Assembly: GCA_902491135.1 (NCBI GenBank)
Contig: CABUGR010000106.1
Location: 1-5,118, forward strand
Direction of reading: 5' to 3'
DNA length: 5,118 bases
DNA from: an uncultured Collinsella sp.
GTDB taxonomy: Bacteria; Actinomycetota; Coriobacteriia; Coriobacteriales; Coriobacteriaceae
Shown here: positions 1 through 5,118 of the stretch, in pieces
Layout of the letters: every line of letters begins with the position of its first letter
Position numbering within the stretch: the first letter of the stretch is position 1
Made by a program: the position numbers and the translations under genes
The notes under the pieces: generated by a model
Told to the model about the DNA's origin: nothing
The model's database searches: none
The model's input: only the letters and a program-made list of their open reading frames with translations

Positions 1-37
1 GATTCTGGGGCTAACGGGCGGGGCCCGCCGAACCAGG

Positions 38-1204
38 TTAAGCAGCCGGGCAGATCTTCTTGAAGAGCTCGATGACGTCGTCGAGCGTTGCCTCGCGCGG
101 GTTACCCGGGAAGCAGGCGTCGGCCATGGCGTCCTTGGCCAGAACCTCGATCTCGTCAGCCTTCATAGCCTCGCAGACGTGCGGGATATTCACGTCGGCA
201 GAGAGCTGCTTGACGGCGGCGATAGCAGCATCGGCAGCCTCGTCGGTGCTCATGCCCGTGGTGTCAACACCCATGGCAACGGCAACCTTGGCCAAGCGCT
301 CGGCGCAAACCGGCTTGTTGAACTCCATGGCGATCGGCAGCAGCATGGCGCAGGCGACGCCGTGCGGGGTGTCGTAGTGAGCGGACAGGGTGTGAGCCAT
401 GGCGTGGTCGATGCCCAGGCCGACATTGGAGAAGCCCATGCCGGCGACATACTGGCCAAGAGCCATGCCCTCGCGGCCGGAGCCGGGCTGACCGGACTTG
501 GCCTCGGCAACGGAGTCGCGCAGGTTCTCGCTGATCAGCTTAATAGCCTCAAAGTGGAACATGTCGGAAAGCTCCCAAGCGCCCTTGGTGGTGTAGCCCT
601 CGATGGCGTGGGTCAGAGCGTCCATGCCAGTGGAAGCGGTCAGGCCGGCGGGCATGGAAGCCATCATGTCGGGGTCGACGACGGCGACCTCGGGGGCGTC
701 GTTGGTGTCAACGCACACGAACTTGCGGACCTTCTCGGGGTCGGTGATGACGTAGTTGATGGTCACCTCAGCAGCGGTACCGGCGGTCGTCGGCACGGCG
801 ATGGTGAACACGGCGTGGTTCTTAGTGGGAGCAACACCCTCGAGGCTGCGGACATCGGCGAACTCGGGGTTGTTGATGATAATGCCGATGGCCTTAGCGG
901 TGTCCATGGAGGAGCCGCCACCGATGGTCACGATAGCGTCAGCCTCGGCGGCCTTAAAGGCCTCGACGCCGTCCTTGACGTTCTGGATAGTGGGGTTGGG
1001 CTTGATCTCGGAGTAGAGGCTCCAAGCGATGCCGGCAGCGTCGAGCTCGTCGGTCACCTTAGCGGTAACGCCGAACTTGACCAGATCGGGGTCGGAGCAG
1101 ACGAAGATCTTCTTGTAGCCGCGACGCTGGAGCTCGCCGGGGATCTCCTTGATGGCGCCGGAACCATGATAAGAGATGGTATTGAGAACGAAACGATTAG
1201 CCAT
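38..1204 (-). CDS. fucO: Lactaldehyde reductase / L-1,2-propanediol dehydrogenase, iron-containing (group III) alcohol dehydrogenase
   Basis: Complete 388-residue protein that follows E. coli FucO (about 382 residues, as I recall it) almost block by block, including the N-terminus MANR, the segment NNPEFADVRSLEG (111-123), PTTAGTAAEVTINYVITD (138-155) and the C-terminal NPREATL. Visible motifs are the nucleotide-binding GGGSxxD (95-101) and the metal ligands Asp195, His199, His267 and His281 within the iron-ADH signature. In the family this cytosolic enzyme reduces L-lactaldehyde to L-1,2-propanediol with NADH, regenerating NAD during anaerobic fucose or rhamnose use. The ATG start is fixed by a strong GGGAGG (1211-1216, minus strand) 6 nt upstream and by alignment to the FucO N-terminus. 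No other fuc or rha gene is in the window, so the gene may serve fucose, rhamnose or another aldehyde. A GC-rich hairpin (17-29) lies just past the stop but has no U-tract and is near the window edge. Family assignment is very secure; exact substrate is inferred. Confidence 0.93.
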   Translation of the reverse strand: MANRFVLNTISYHGSGAIKEIPGELQRRGYKKIFVCSDPDLVKFGVTAKVTDELDAAGIAWSLYSEIKPNPTIQNVKDGVEAFKAAEADAIVTIGGGSSMDTAKAIGIIINNPEFADVRSLEGVAPTKNHAVFTIAVPTTAGTAAEVTINYVITDPEKVRKFVCVDTNDAPEVAVVDPDMMASMPAGLTASTGMDALTHAIEGYTTKGAWELSDMFHFEAIKLISENLRDSVAEAKSGQPGSGREGMALGQYVAGMGFSNVGLGIDHAMAHTLSAHYDTPHGVACAMLLPIAMEFNKPVCAERLAKVAVAMGVDTTGMSTDEAADAAIAAVKQLSADVNIPHVCEAMKADEIEVLAKDAMADACFPGNPREATLDDVIELFKKICPAA

Positions 1205-1302
1205 TGATAGCCTCCCATCGTGTGCGAGGCACCCATTACGCCCCGCGCTATAAGTCCCATCCTAACGCTTTTGAAACAAAAAACGCGTGAGAACATCAAA
1301 AG

Positions 1303-1320
1303 TGTTAAAGCGTTTCAACA
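1303..1320. promoter_or_regulatory. LacI/GalR-family operator-like palindrome upstream of fucO
   Basis: TGTTAAAGCGTTTCAACA is an 18-bp imperfect palindrome: it matches its own reverse complement at 14 of 18 positions and has a central CG, as is typical of LacI/GalR-family operators. It lies about 100 bp upstream of the fucO start. The 8-mer AAAGCGTT inside it (1307-1314) recurs inverted as AACGCTTT at 1264-1271, placing a degenerate second half-site with its CG 45 bp closer to the gene. The site does not fit the strict catabolite-responsive cre pattern, so a dedicated sugar-responsive repressor is a better guess than CcpA. The regulator itself is not in the window. Confidence 0.5.
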
Positions 1321-1366
1321 GAATAACGGAGCCCTGTCCTTCCCTCCCGACAGCAGCGAAGGCTAG

Positions 1367-1372
1367 ATTATA
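1367..1372 (-). promoter_or_regulatory. fucO: Candidate -10 box for fucO
   Basis: The minus strand reads TATAAT here, a perfect sigma-70-type -10 hexamer. No good -35 hexamer is seen at 16-18 nt spacing, so the call rests on the -10 alone. A start near 1360 would give a leader of about 155 nt and place the LacI-type palindrome (1303-1320) about 40-57 nt downstream of the start, where a bound repressor could block elongation. Confidence 0.3.
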
Positions 1373-1438
1373 GGAGCAATCGCCCAAAGAATACGACCGA
1401 CTCAGTCTATAAATTGTTTCTGTTTTAGCAATATATGT

Positions 1439-1467
1439 TTGACAATACGTTTATAACAAGATACTTT
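1439..1467 (+). promoter_or_regulatory. Promoter-like sequence upstream of the LOR-type gene
   Basis: A perfect -35 hexamer TTGACA (1439-1444) is followed after 17 nt by TACTTT (1462-1467), which matches the -10 consensus at only three of six positions. It points towards the gene starting at 1626 and would leave a leader of about 150 nt. The strong -35 and correct spacing are suggestive, but such matches are common in AT-rich DNA. Confidence 0.3.
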
Positions 1468-1625
1468 GTAGTGAATAACATGCATGCAGCAAATAACGTC
1501 ATTCATTTTGTTAGAAATTGCCCATGCGGTTATTGCAGCTGCATCTACTGCAACGTACGGCGTAATTCTCCGCACGAGGCAGAAGACGGTTCCAATTCGA
1601 TCGAGGCGATGACACATGGTGGCTA

Positions 1626-2153
1626 GTGGTCCTAAATCGAGCAAGGCGGCTACAAACGAATATCGAATCAATTGAAGGTAACCCTTATCCGCATACTCTG
1701 GCTCTCGTCAACCCAGCGGGAGACAGCCTCAACATCAAAAAACATGGGTTCACGGGTCCACTAGGACAGCTATTGAGTCTTAAATATACCGTTTATGACG
1801 ATGCAAATGAAAAACTCTTCACTGTCGTCGACGGTGGTTTTAGCAACATGCCCAGGGTTGCGCTCATCATCGAACACGAGGAAGTTGCGGTGTTTGATTA
1901 TGGTCTAAACAGACTTGAGATGAAGTGCGTAACGAACATACCGAATTACACAATAAAAGGTAACTTCCTATTTGGAGATTACGATATATTCAGCCAACGG
2001 GAAGTGAAACTATCTTCAGTTATCGTCCTTCAATGTGATAAACAATCGTGCTTTAGCATACAGGTTTTGGATAAAGCCGAATTAGCCGCCGCAATTGGAA
2101 TACCTACAGCCATTGCCCTTCTTAGGGCTCGGATTGAAGAGCATCTCGAATAA
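1626..2153 (+). CDS. LURP-one-related (LOR/YxjI-like) family protein
   Basis: Predicted 175-residue protein, close to the usual size of bacterial YxjI-type LOR-fold proteins (tubby-like beta-barrel around one C-terminal helix). The family pattern is visible as successive beta-hairpin units: LALVNPAGDSLNIKKHG (25-41), KYTVYDDANEKLFTVV (53-68), PRVALII..EEVAVFDY (76-92), NYTIKGNFLFGDYDIF (107-122), SVIVLQCDKQSCFSIQVLD (131-149), then a hydrophobic helix ELAAAIGIPTAIALLRA (152-168) as expected for the buried helix. There is no signal peptide or clear membrane segment. The function of bacterial members is not settled; roles at membrane lipids are only suggested by analogy with tubby and scramblase folds. 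The start is GTG, sharing its G with the TAG of a short upstream frame. No ribosome site is seen, and the frame is open back to a stop at 1563 without an ATG, so the start is uncertain. Codon and base use are more AT-rich than in the flanking genes, suggesting acquisition. It stands alone on its strand, and I assign the family from pattern only. Confidence 0.65.
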   Translation: MVLNRARRLQTNIESIEGNPYPHTLALVNPAGDSLNIKKHGFTGPLGQLLSLKYTVYDDANEKLFTVVDGGFSNMPRVALIIEHEEVAVFDYGLNRLEMKCVTNIPNYTIKGNFLFGDYDIFSQREVKLSSVIVLQCDKQSCFSIQVLDKAELAAAIGIPTAIALLRARIEEHLE

Positions 2154-2164
2154 ATCGCAAAAAG

Positions 2165-2203
2165 CAGTTCGTAGCAACATTCAGGAGCTGGATAGTTTTT
2201 TTT
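2165..2203 (+). terminator. Weak terminator-like structure after the LOR-type gene
   Basis: A six-pair stem with one G-U pair (2165-2170 with 2185-2190) is followed, 5 nt later, by a run of eight T (2196-2203). The stem is weak, its loop is long, and the gap before the T-run is not ideal. The T-run also serves as Lys codons of the opposite-strand ABC remnant, so this may be coincidence. Confidence 0.22.
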
Positions 2204-2447
2204 CTGGCTCCTGGAACTGTATTACATAGTCTGCAAATTGTTCGAAACCACGTCCATGATCCGCAGTAATGGTGGTATGTTTTTTCAACTCCTGCGTAAA
2301 CGCTACTTTCAAAAAGGATATCGAAACACTATCTAAATTGTTGCAAGACTCATCCAGACTAATAATAGAATAGCTGCTCAGAAAGGCTCTACAAAGCAAT
2401 AAAGAGGACAGTTCTCCGCCTTGATTATCAACTTGATTACTGTCGTC
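2181..2447 (-). pseudogene. ABC-transporter ATPase remnant (C-terminal part of nucleotide-binding domain)
   Basis: This 88-codon open frame on the minus strand reads as the second half of an ABC ATPase. In order it shows a signature-like NQGGELSSLLLCRAFL (the place of LSGGQxxRxxLARAxL), a Walker B region YSIISLDES (hydrophobic residues, then Asp-Glu, with Ser replacing the usual Pro), the D-loop NNLD, and an H-loop region TTITADHGRGFEQFADYVIQF. It ends soon after, as many small exporter ATPases do. The Walker A, Q-loop and everything before the signature are missing: an in-frame TAA (2448-2450) precedes the segment, which has no ATG, and the remaining 150 bases upstream show no ABC sequence I can recognise. 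It cannot bind ATP as a normal domain, so I call it a gene remnant. A small frame with a good ribosome site (AAGGGGA, 2481-2487; ATG at 2471-2473) overlaps it in another frame and could be the old gene start joined by deletion, but that is speculative. The substrate is unknown. Confidence 0.6.
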
Positions 2448-2600
2448 TTATTATGAATAAAAAGCTCTGACATATGTCCATCCCCTTAACTAATAATCAT
2501 AGCTGGAAAGATGACATTTTTATTCTATAGCCTCAAACAACACGCTTTGCTGACGTCAAATCTTGTCATTACAAACATGCACCTTAGCGCTTAAGACTCC

Positions 2601-2630
2601 AAAAAAGGGGCGGCCGAGATGGCCGTCCCC
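2601..2630 (-). terminator. Intrinsic terminator of the DUF1275-family gene
   Basis: On the minus strand GGGGACGGCC (2621-2630) pairs with GGCCGCCCC (2607-2615) around a 5-nt loop, with one bulged base, and is followed directly by six T (2601-2606). This is a classic Rho-independent terminator about 50 nt past the stop codon of the membrane-protein gene ending at 2682. Confidence 0.85.
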
Positions 2631-2647
2631 TCCCCAATATTGATCAG

Positions 2648-2676
2648 TGCGGCAAAGGAACAGCCCCTTTGCCGCA
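2648..2676 (-). repeat. Perfect 11-bp stem between the DUF1275 stop codon and its terminator
   Basis: TGCGGCAAAGG (2648-2658) is perfectly complementary to CCTTTGCCGCA (2666-2676) with a 7-nt loop. It begins five bases after the stop codon in the direction of transcription and has no T-run, so it is not a terminator by itself. It may protect the 3' end of the message or act with the following terminator. Confidence 0.6.
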
Positions 2677-2681
2677 ATCGG

Positions 2682-3398
2682 TTACTTTCGGCAGCCCTCT
2701 TTCCAAGCCTCGGCCGCAACCTTCCAGCGTAAGCGCAAGTCACGCTCGCGGTCGATAAACATAATGCCAAACGCGACAAACAGCAGCACGCTCGCCACCG
2801 CAATGGCGTGCAGGCCCATGCGCTCGATGCACCAATTGCCCAGCACGGCGCCAAACACAAAGGTGAAGATCACGCCAAAGTACAGCAGGCCGTTTTCCAA
2901 AAAGCCACGCCTATGGGTGATGATGTAGTCGTCCACGTTTTGCAAGGCATTACGCAGATTGCCGATGCACATAGTCGTGGCGATGCCGTGTCCATGAATC
3001 TTGCGGAAGCTCTCGACCTGCATACCGCAGGCAAACGAAGTGAGGCAGTTGGCGAGCAGGTTGAAATCGCCACCCGGGATAAAGCTCACGCCCAGCAAGA
3101 TAACGGCTTCAAAGAACACCGTCACCTGACGCCAGTGGATCACGCTGCCAAACCGTTCGTGTACCAGGTCGGCAAGCATAATACCCACGGCAAACGACAC
3201 CACGGGGAAGAAGTAACGCCCCGCCAGCGCCCAATTGCCCTCCGAGATGCTCACGCCCACCAGCAAGATGTTGCCCGTCTGCGCGTTGGCGAAAACATGA
3301 TCGCGCCCAATGTACGAATACACATCCATAAAGCCACCGGCGAGCGCCAAGATGATGCCCAGCTCAATAGACTCCGATATCTGTTTGGCACGCTGCAT
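2682..3398 (-). CDS. DUF1275 / YoaK-family membrane protein
   Basis: A 238-residue integral membrane protein of the DUF1275 (YoaK) family. The family hallmark lies in the first part: GGFMDVYSYI (21-30) followed by VFANAQTGNILLVG (35-48). A second conserved block, FACGMQVESF (122-131) and TTMCIGNLRNAL (141-152), also matches the family. Hydrophobic segments near residues 11-30, 61-79, 93-108, 112-127, 171-191 and 196-215 give about six membrane spans, with a charged C-terminal tail. The biochemical role of the family is unknown; an involvement in small-molecule transport or resistance is sometimes proposed. The frame stays open upstream for 78 more codons, but I start at the ATG at 3396-3398 because AGGAGG (3409-3414) lies 10 nt before it, the family motif begins right after, and the upstream residues do not resemble the family. 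It is divergent from ygiQ and ends in a strong terminator, so it is probably monocistronic. Confidence 0.88.
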   Translation of the reverse strand: MQRAKQISESIELGIILALAGGFMDVYSYIGRDHVFANAQTGNILLVGVSISEGNWALAGRYFFPVVSFAVGIMLADLVHERFGSVIHWRQVTVFFEAVILLGVSFIPGGDFNLLANCLTSFACGMQVESFRKIHGHGIATTMCIGNLRNALQNVDDYIITHRRGFLENGLLYFGVIFTFVFGAVLGNWCIERMGLHAIAVASVLLFVAFGIMFIDRERDLRLRWKVAAEAWKEGCRK

Positions 3399-3408
3399 CG
3401 TCGTGCAT

Positions 3409-3414
3409 CCTCCT
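3409..3414 (-). promoter_or_regulatory. Ribosome binding site that fixes the DUF1275 start
   Basis: The minus strand reads AGGAGG here, 10 nt before the ATG at 3396-3398. It also overlaps an out-of-frame ATG directly after it, which is too close to be used. This site is the main reason for rejecting the longer upstream start at 3632. Confidence 0.7.
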
Positions 3415-3579
3415 TGTTGACGACTCTCTCGTGCGTTGGCGGAAACATAGCCGCCGTTCATACTGTAACCCATTGACAACATGGCATGGGCGCGAGACGG
3501 GTTCCTCAACGCGCAGATACACAGTCTGGAAACAAACAACACACGCATCGACGCGCCGATCCGCCAGCCCATGTACTCC

Positions 3580-3614
3580 ACCAGTCTTTTTAGCGCCGTC
3601 CCAAAAAGACTGGT
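3580..3614. promoter_or_regulatory. Perfect 12-bp inverted repeat upstream of ygiQ
   Basis: ACCAGTCTTTTT (3580-3591) and AAAAAGACTGGT (3603-3614) are exact reverse complements separated by 11 nt. The right arm ends where a -10-like TACAAT (3615-3620) begins, about 30 nt before the ygiQ start codon. The position suggests an operator for a dimeric regulator or an mRNA hairpin at the ygiQ promoter. No T-run follows on either strand outside the stem, so it is not a standard terminator. No good -35 is seen for the TACAAT. Confidence 0.5.
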
Positions 3615-3651
3615 TACAATTACGTGCAGCATACTAACAACGGGAGGAATC

Positions 3652-5118
3652 GTGGCAAAAAAGCCCCAGGACGCTCAGCACAACCAGCACGGCAAGCATG
3701 CCCAGCGCGGCCAGCAGCAAAAGCGCGGCGGCAAGGCGCAGGCCACGGTCGCCCGCGCCAAGCATTCCCAAGCGACGCCCGCCCGCCCCTGGCGCCCGGG
3801 CCGCGATAAATTCCTCCCCGTCAGTCGAGCCGACATGGATGCACGCGGCTGGGACCAGTGCGACTTTGTCTACATCTGCGGCGACGCCTATGTGGACCAT
3901 CCCAGCTTTGGCATGGCCATCATCAGCCGCGTACTCGACGCGCACGGCTACAAGGTGGGCATCATCTGCCAACCCAACTGGACCGACCCCGCCAGCATCA
4001 CCGTGCTCGGCGAGCCGCGCTTGGGCTTTCTCGTCAGTGCCGGCAACATGGACTCCATGGTCAACCACTATTCGGTGACCAAGCATCGCCGCCACACCGA
4101 CGCCTACACGCCCGGCGGCGAGGAGGGGCGCCGTCCCAATCGCGCCGTCACGGTCTACGGCAACCTCATCCGCCAGACGTTTAAGGACGCTCCCATCATC
4201 ATCGGCGGCATCGAGGCGAGCCTGCGCCGACTGGCCCACTACGACTACTGGCAGGATAAGCTCAAGCGCTCGGTACTGCTCGACTCGGGCGCCGACATCC
4301 TCATCTACGGCATGGGCGAGCACGCGATTGTCGAGATCGCCGACGCGCTCGACGCGGGGCTGCCCGTCGATCAGATCACCTATATCAACGGCACCGTCTA
4401 CCGCACGGGTTCGCTCGACGAGGTCTACGACTACGACCTGCTGCTCAGCTGGGACGACCTTACCGCCGACAAGCTCAACTACGCACGCAGCTTCAATGTG
4501 CAACAGCAGAATATGGACCCCATCACCGGACATCGCCTGGTAGAGCCCTACCCCAACAGCGTCTATGTGGTGCAGAACCCGCCATCGGCGACGCTCACCA
4601 CCGATGAGATGGACGAGGTGGCCGAACTCCCCTACGCACGCGATTGGCATCCCGATTACGACGCGGCGGGCGGCGTGCCGGCCTTTGCCGAGATCAAGTT
4701 TTCCATTAGCTCCAACCGCGGGTGCTTTGGTGAGTGCTCGTTTTGCGCCCTCACCTTCCACCAGGGCCGCGTGTTGCAGATGCGCAGCCACGACTCGATC
4801 ATGCGCGAGGCCGAGCTGCTCACGCGCGATCCCGAGTTTAAGGGCTACATCAACGACGTGGGTGGACCGACGGCCAACTTTAGCCGCCCCGCCTGCGACA
4901 AGCAGCTCAAGCACGGTGTGTGCAAGAACAAGCGCTGTCTGTGGCCGAGCGTATGCAAGAACATGGTGGTCGACGAAAGCGGCTACACGCAGCTGTTGCG
5001 CGACCTGCGCCAGCTGCCGGGCGTCAAGAAGGTCTTCGTGCGCAGCGGCATCCGTTTTGACTACACCATGGCCGATGCCTCGGACGAGTTTTTACGCGAG
5101 CTGCTGGAACACCATGTC
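3652..5118 (+). CDS. ygiQ: YgiQ-family (UPF0313) radical SAM protein, 3' end cut off by the window
   Basis: First 489 codons of a protein whose E. coli relative has about 739. Residues 54-136 match the YgiQ N-terminal domain: FLPVSR, then CDFVYICGDAYVDHPSFGMA (70-89) and SAGNMDSM (129-136). GGIEASLRRLAHYDYW spans 185-200. The radical SAM cluster motif CFGECSFC is present as Cys358, Cys362 and Cys365 (CxxxCxxC), which should bind a 4Fe-4S cluster and S-adenosylmethionine. GGPTANF (404-410) and a second cysteine set (Cys415, 424, 429, 435), also present in E. coli YgiQ, follow. The reaction is unknown. The GTG start has GGGAGG (3642-3647) only 4 nt before it. Residues 1-53, ahead of the conserved region, are rich in Lys, Gln, His, Arg and Ala, unlike the E. 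coli N-terminus. A later start is possible, but no other start has a comparable ribosome site. It is divergent from the DUF1275 gene, with 253 nt between the start codons. Confidence 0.93.
   Translation, partial: MAKKPQDAQHNQHGKHAQRGQQQKRGGKAQATVARAKHSQATPARPWRPGRDKFLPVSRADMDARGWDQCDFVYICGDAYVDHPSFGMAIISRVLDAHGYKVGIICQPNWTDPASITVLGEPRLGFLVSAGNMDSMVNHYSVTKHRRHTDAYTPGGEEGRRPNRAVTVYGNLIRQTFKDAPIIIGGIEASLRRLAHYDYWQDKLKRSVLLDSGADILIYGMGEHAIVEIADALDAGLPVDQITYINGTVYRTGSLDEVYDYDLLLSWDDLTADKLNYARSFNVQQQNMDPITGHRLVEPYPNSVYVVQNPPSATLTTDEMDEVAELPYARDWHPDYDAAGGVPAFAEIKFSISSNRGCFGECSFCALTFHQGRVLQMRSHDSIMREAELLTRDPEFKGYINDVGGPTANFSRPACDKQLKHGVCKNKRCLWPSVCKNMVVDESGYTQLLRDLRQLPGVKKVFVRSGIRFDYTMADASDEFLRELLEHHV

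Larger units (their letters stand above)
1205..1625. other. Long intergenic region between fucO and the LOR-type gene
   Basis: This 420-base gap separates two divergently transcribed genes. The fucO-proximal half (to about 1375) holds the fucO ribosome site, a LacI-type palindrome with a related half-site, and a minus-strand -10 box. The distal half (about 1380-1625) is AT-rich at first and contains a plus-strand promoter-like sequence. Short open frames exist here (1435-1626 and 1484-1612 on plus, 1402-1671 on minus), but none has a ribosome site or recognisable similarity, so I do not call a gene. Confidence 0.6.
1380..2600. other. AT-richer island between high-GC flanking genes
   Basis: By eye, GC falls to roughly 40-45 percent here, against about 60 percent in fucO, the DUF1275 gene and ygiQ. 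The change is fairly abrupt at both ends: the left near 1380, the right at the terminator at 2601. The island holds the LOR-type gene and the ABC ATPase remnant. No terminal repeats, tRNA, integrase or transposase was found, so the mode of entry is unknown. The stretch 2448-2600 shows no gene. Confidence 0.55.

Noticed and set aside
17..29. GC-rich hairpin just after the fucO stop, considered as a terminator
   Set aside because: The stem is only five pairs with a 3-nt loop and no T-run follows on the minus strand within the window; the real terminator may lie outside.
179..1207. A 342-codon open frame on the plus strand opposite fucO
   Set aside because: It is a Gly/Val/Asp/His-rich antisense shadow of the very well conserved FucO coding sequence, with no ribosome site or domain.
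1435..1626. A 63-codon cysteine-containing frame ending at the LOR gene start (CPCGYCSCIYC)
   Set aside because: Its ATG overlaps the TTGACA promoter-like element, it has no ribosome site, and the cysteines do not form a spacing I recognise; the base shared with the GTG at 1626 looks accidental.
1402..1671. An 89-codon minus-strand frame across the intergenic region
   Set aside because: No ribosome site or family similarity, and it runs through the 5' end of the LOR-type gene and its likely promoter.
2182..2213. Inverted repeat CAGGAGC/GCTCCTG flanking the T-run, considered as a terminator or mobile-element end
   Set aside because: Only seven pairs with an 18-nt loop and the T-run inside the loop; no target duplication or transposase nearby.
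2808..3476. A 222-codon open frame on the plus strand opposite the DUF1275 gene
   Set aside because: It is His/Gln/Ala-rich with no hydrophobic core or motif, while the minus strand encodes a clear six-span membrane protein.
3399..3632. A 78-codon N-terminal extension of the DUF1275 protein
   Set aside because: The frame is open but the family begins at the internal ATG, which has AGGAGG upstream; the extension covers the divergent regulatory region and the inverted repeat and resembles no known domain.
3634..4914. A 426-codon open frame on the minus strand opposite ygiQ
   Set aside because: It is antisense to a secure radical SAM gene with conserved motifs, has a Val/Ala/Gly/Asp/His-rich composition typical of frames opposite high-GC genes, and shows no family pattern.
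1..5118. CRISPR array, tRNA/rRNA, insertion sequence or prophage genes
   Set aside because: No regularly spaced repeats, no tRNA-like cloverleaf, and no transposase, integrase or phage structural motif was seen on either strand.

Overview
The window looks like a stretch of a high-GC, gut-type actinobacterial chromosome. Collinsella or a close member of the Coriobacteriia is my best guess, inferred from gene style, GC-rich third positions and strong GGAGG-type ribosome sites; no rRNA or other marker is present to prove it. Two of the three flanking genes are close relatives of well-known enterobacterial families (FucO, YgiQ) and the third belongs to the YoaK/DUF1275 membrane family.

Layout: (i) 38-1204, minus strand, a complete iron-dependent lactaldehyde reductase/1,2-propanediol dehydrogenase (fucO-like). 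Its long upstream region (1205-1440) carries a consensus -10 box on its strand and an 18-bp LacI-type palindrome. (ii) About 1380-2600, an AT-richer island. It holds one plausible gene on the plus strand, a LURP-one/YxjI-like (LOR-fold) protein at 1626-2153. It also holds, on the opposite strand at 2181-2447, a decayed remnant of an ABC-transporter ATPase that keeps only the signature motif to H-loop part. (iii) 2601-2676, an intrinsic terminator and a second stem closing the next minus-strand gene. (iv) 2682-3398, minus strand, a DUF1275/YoaK-family membrane protein. (v) 3399-3651, a divergent intergenic region with a perfect 12-bp inverted repeat. (vi) 3652 to the window end, plus strand, the first 489 codons of a YgiQ-type radical SAM protein, cut off by the window edge.

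The genes do not form one operon: fucO and the DUF1275 gene are separate minus-strand units, and the LOR gene and ygiQ are separate plus-strand units. FucO would act in L-fucose/L-rhamnose fermentation, reducing L-lactaldehyde to 1,2-propanediol with NADH; a sugar-responsive LacI-family repressor on the palindrome would fit, but no regulator gene lies here. The middle island has the look of acquired DNA in decay: lower GC, an ORF with a poor start region, and an ABC ATPase fragment.

I did not find a convincing new multi-gene system. The points most worth checking are the LOR gene in its island, the ABC ATPase remnant, the LacI-type operator arrangement and the inverted repeat upstream of ygiQ.
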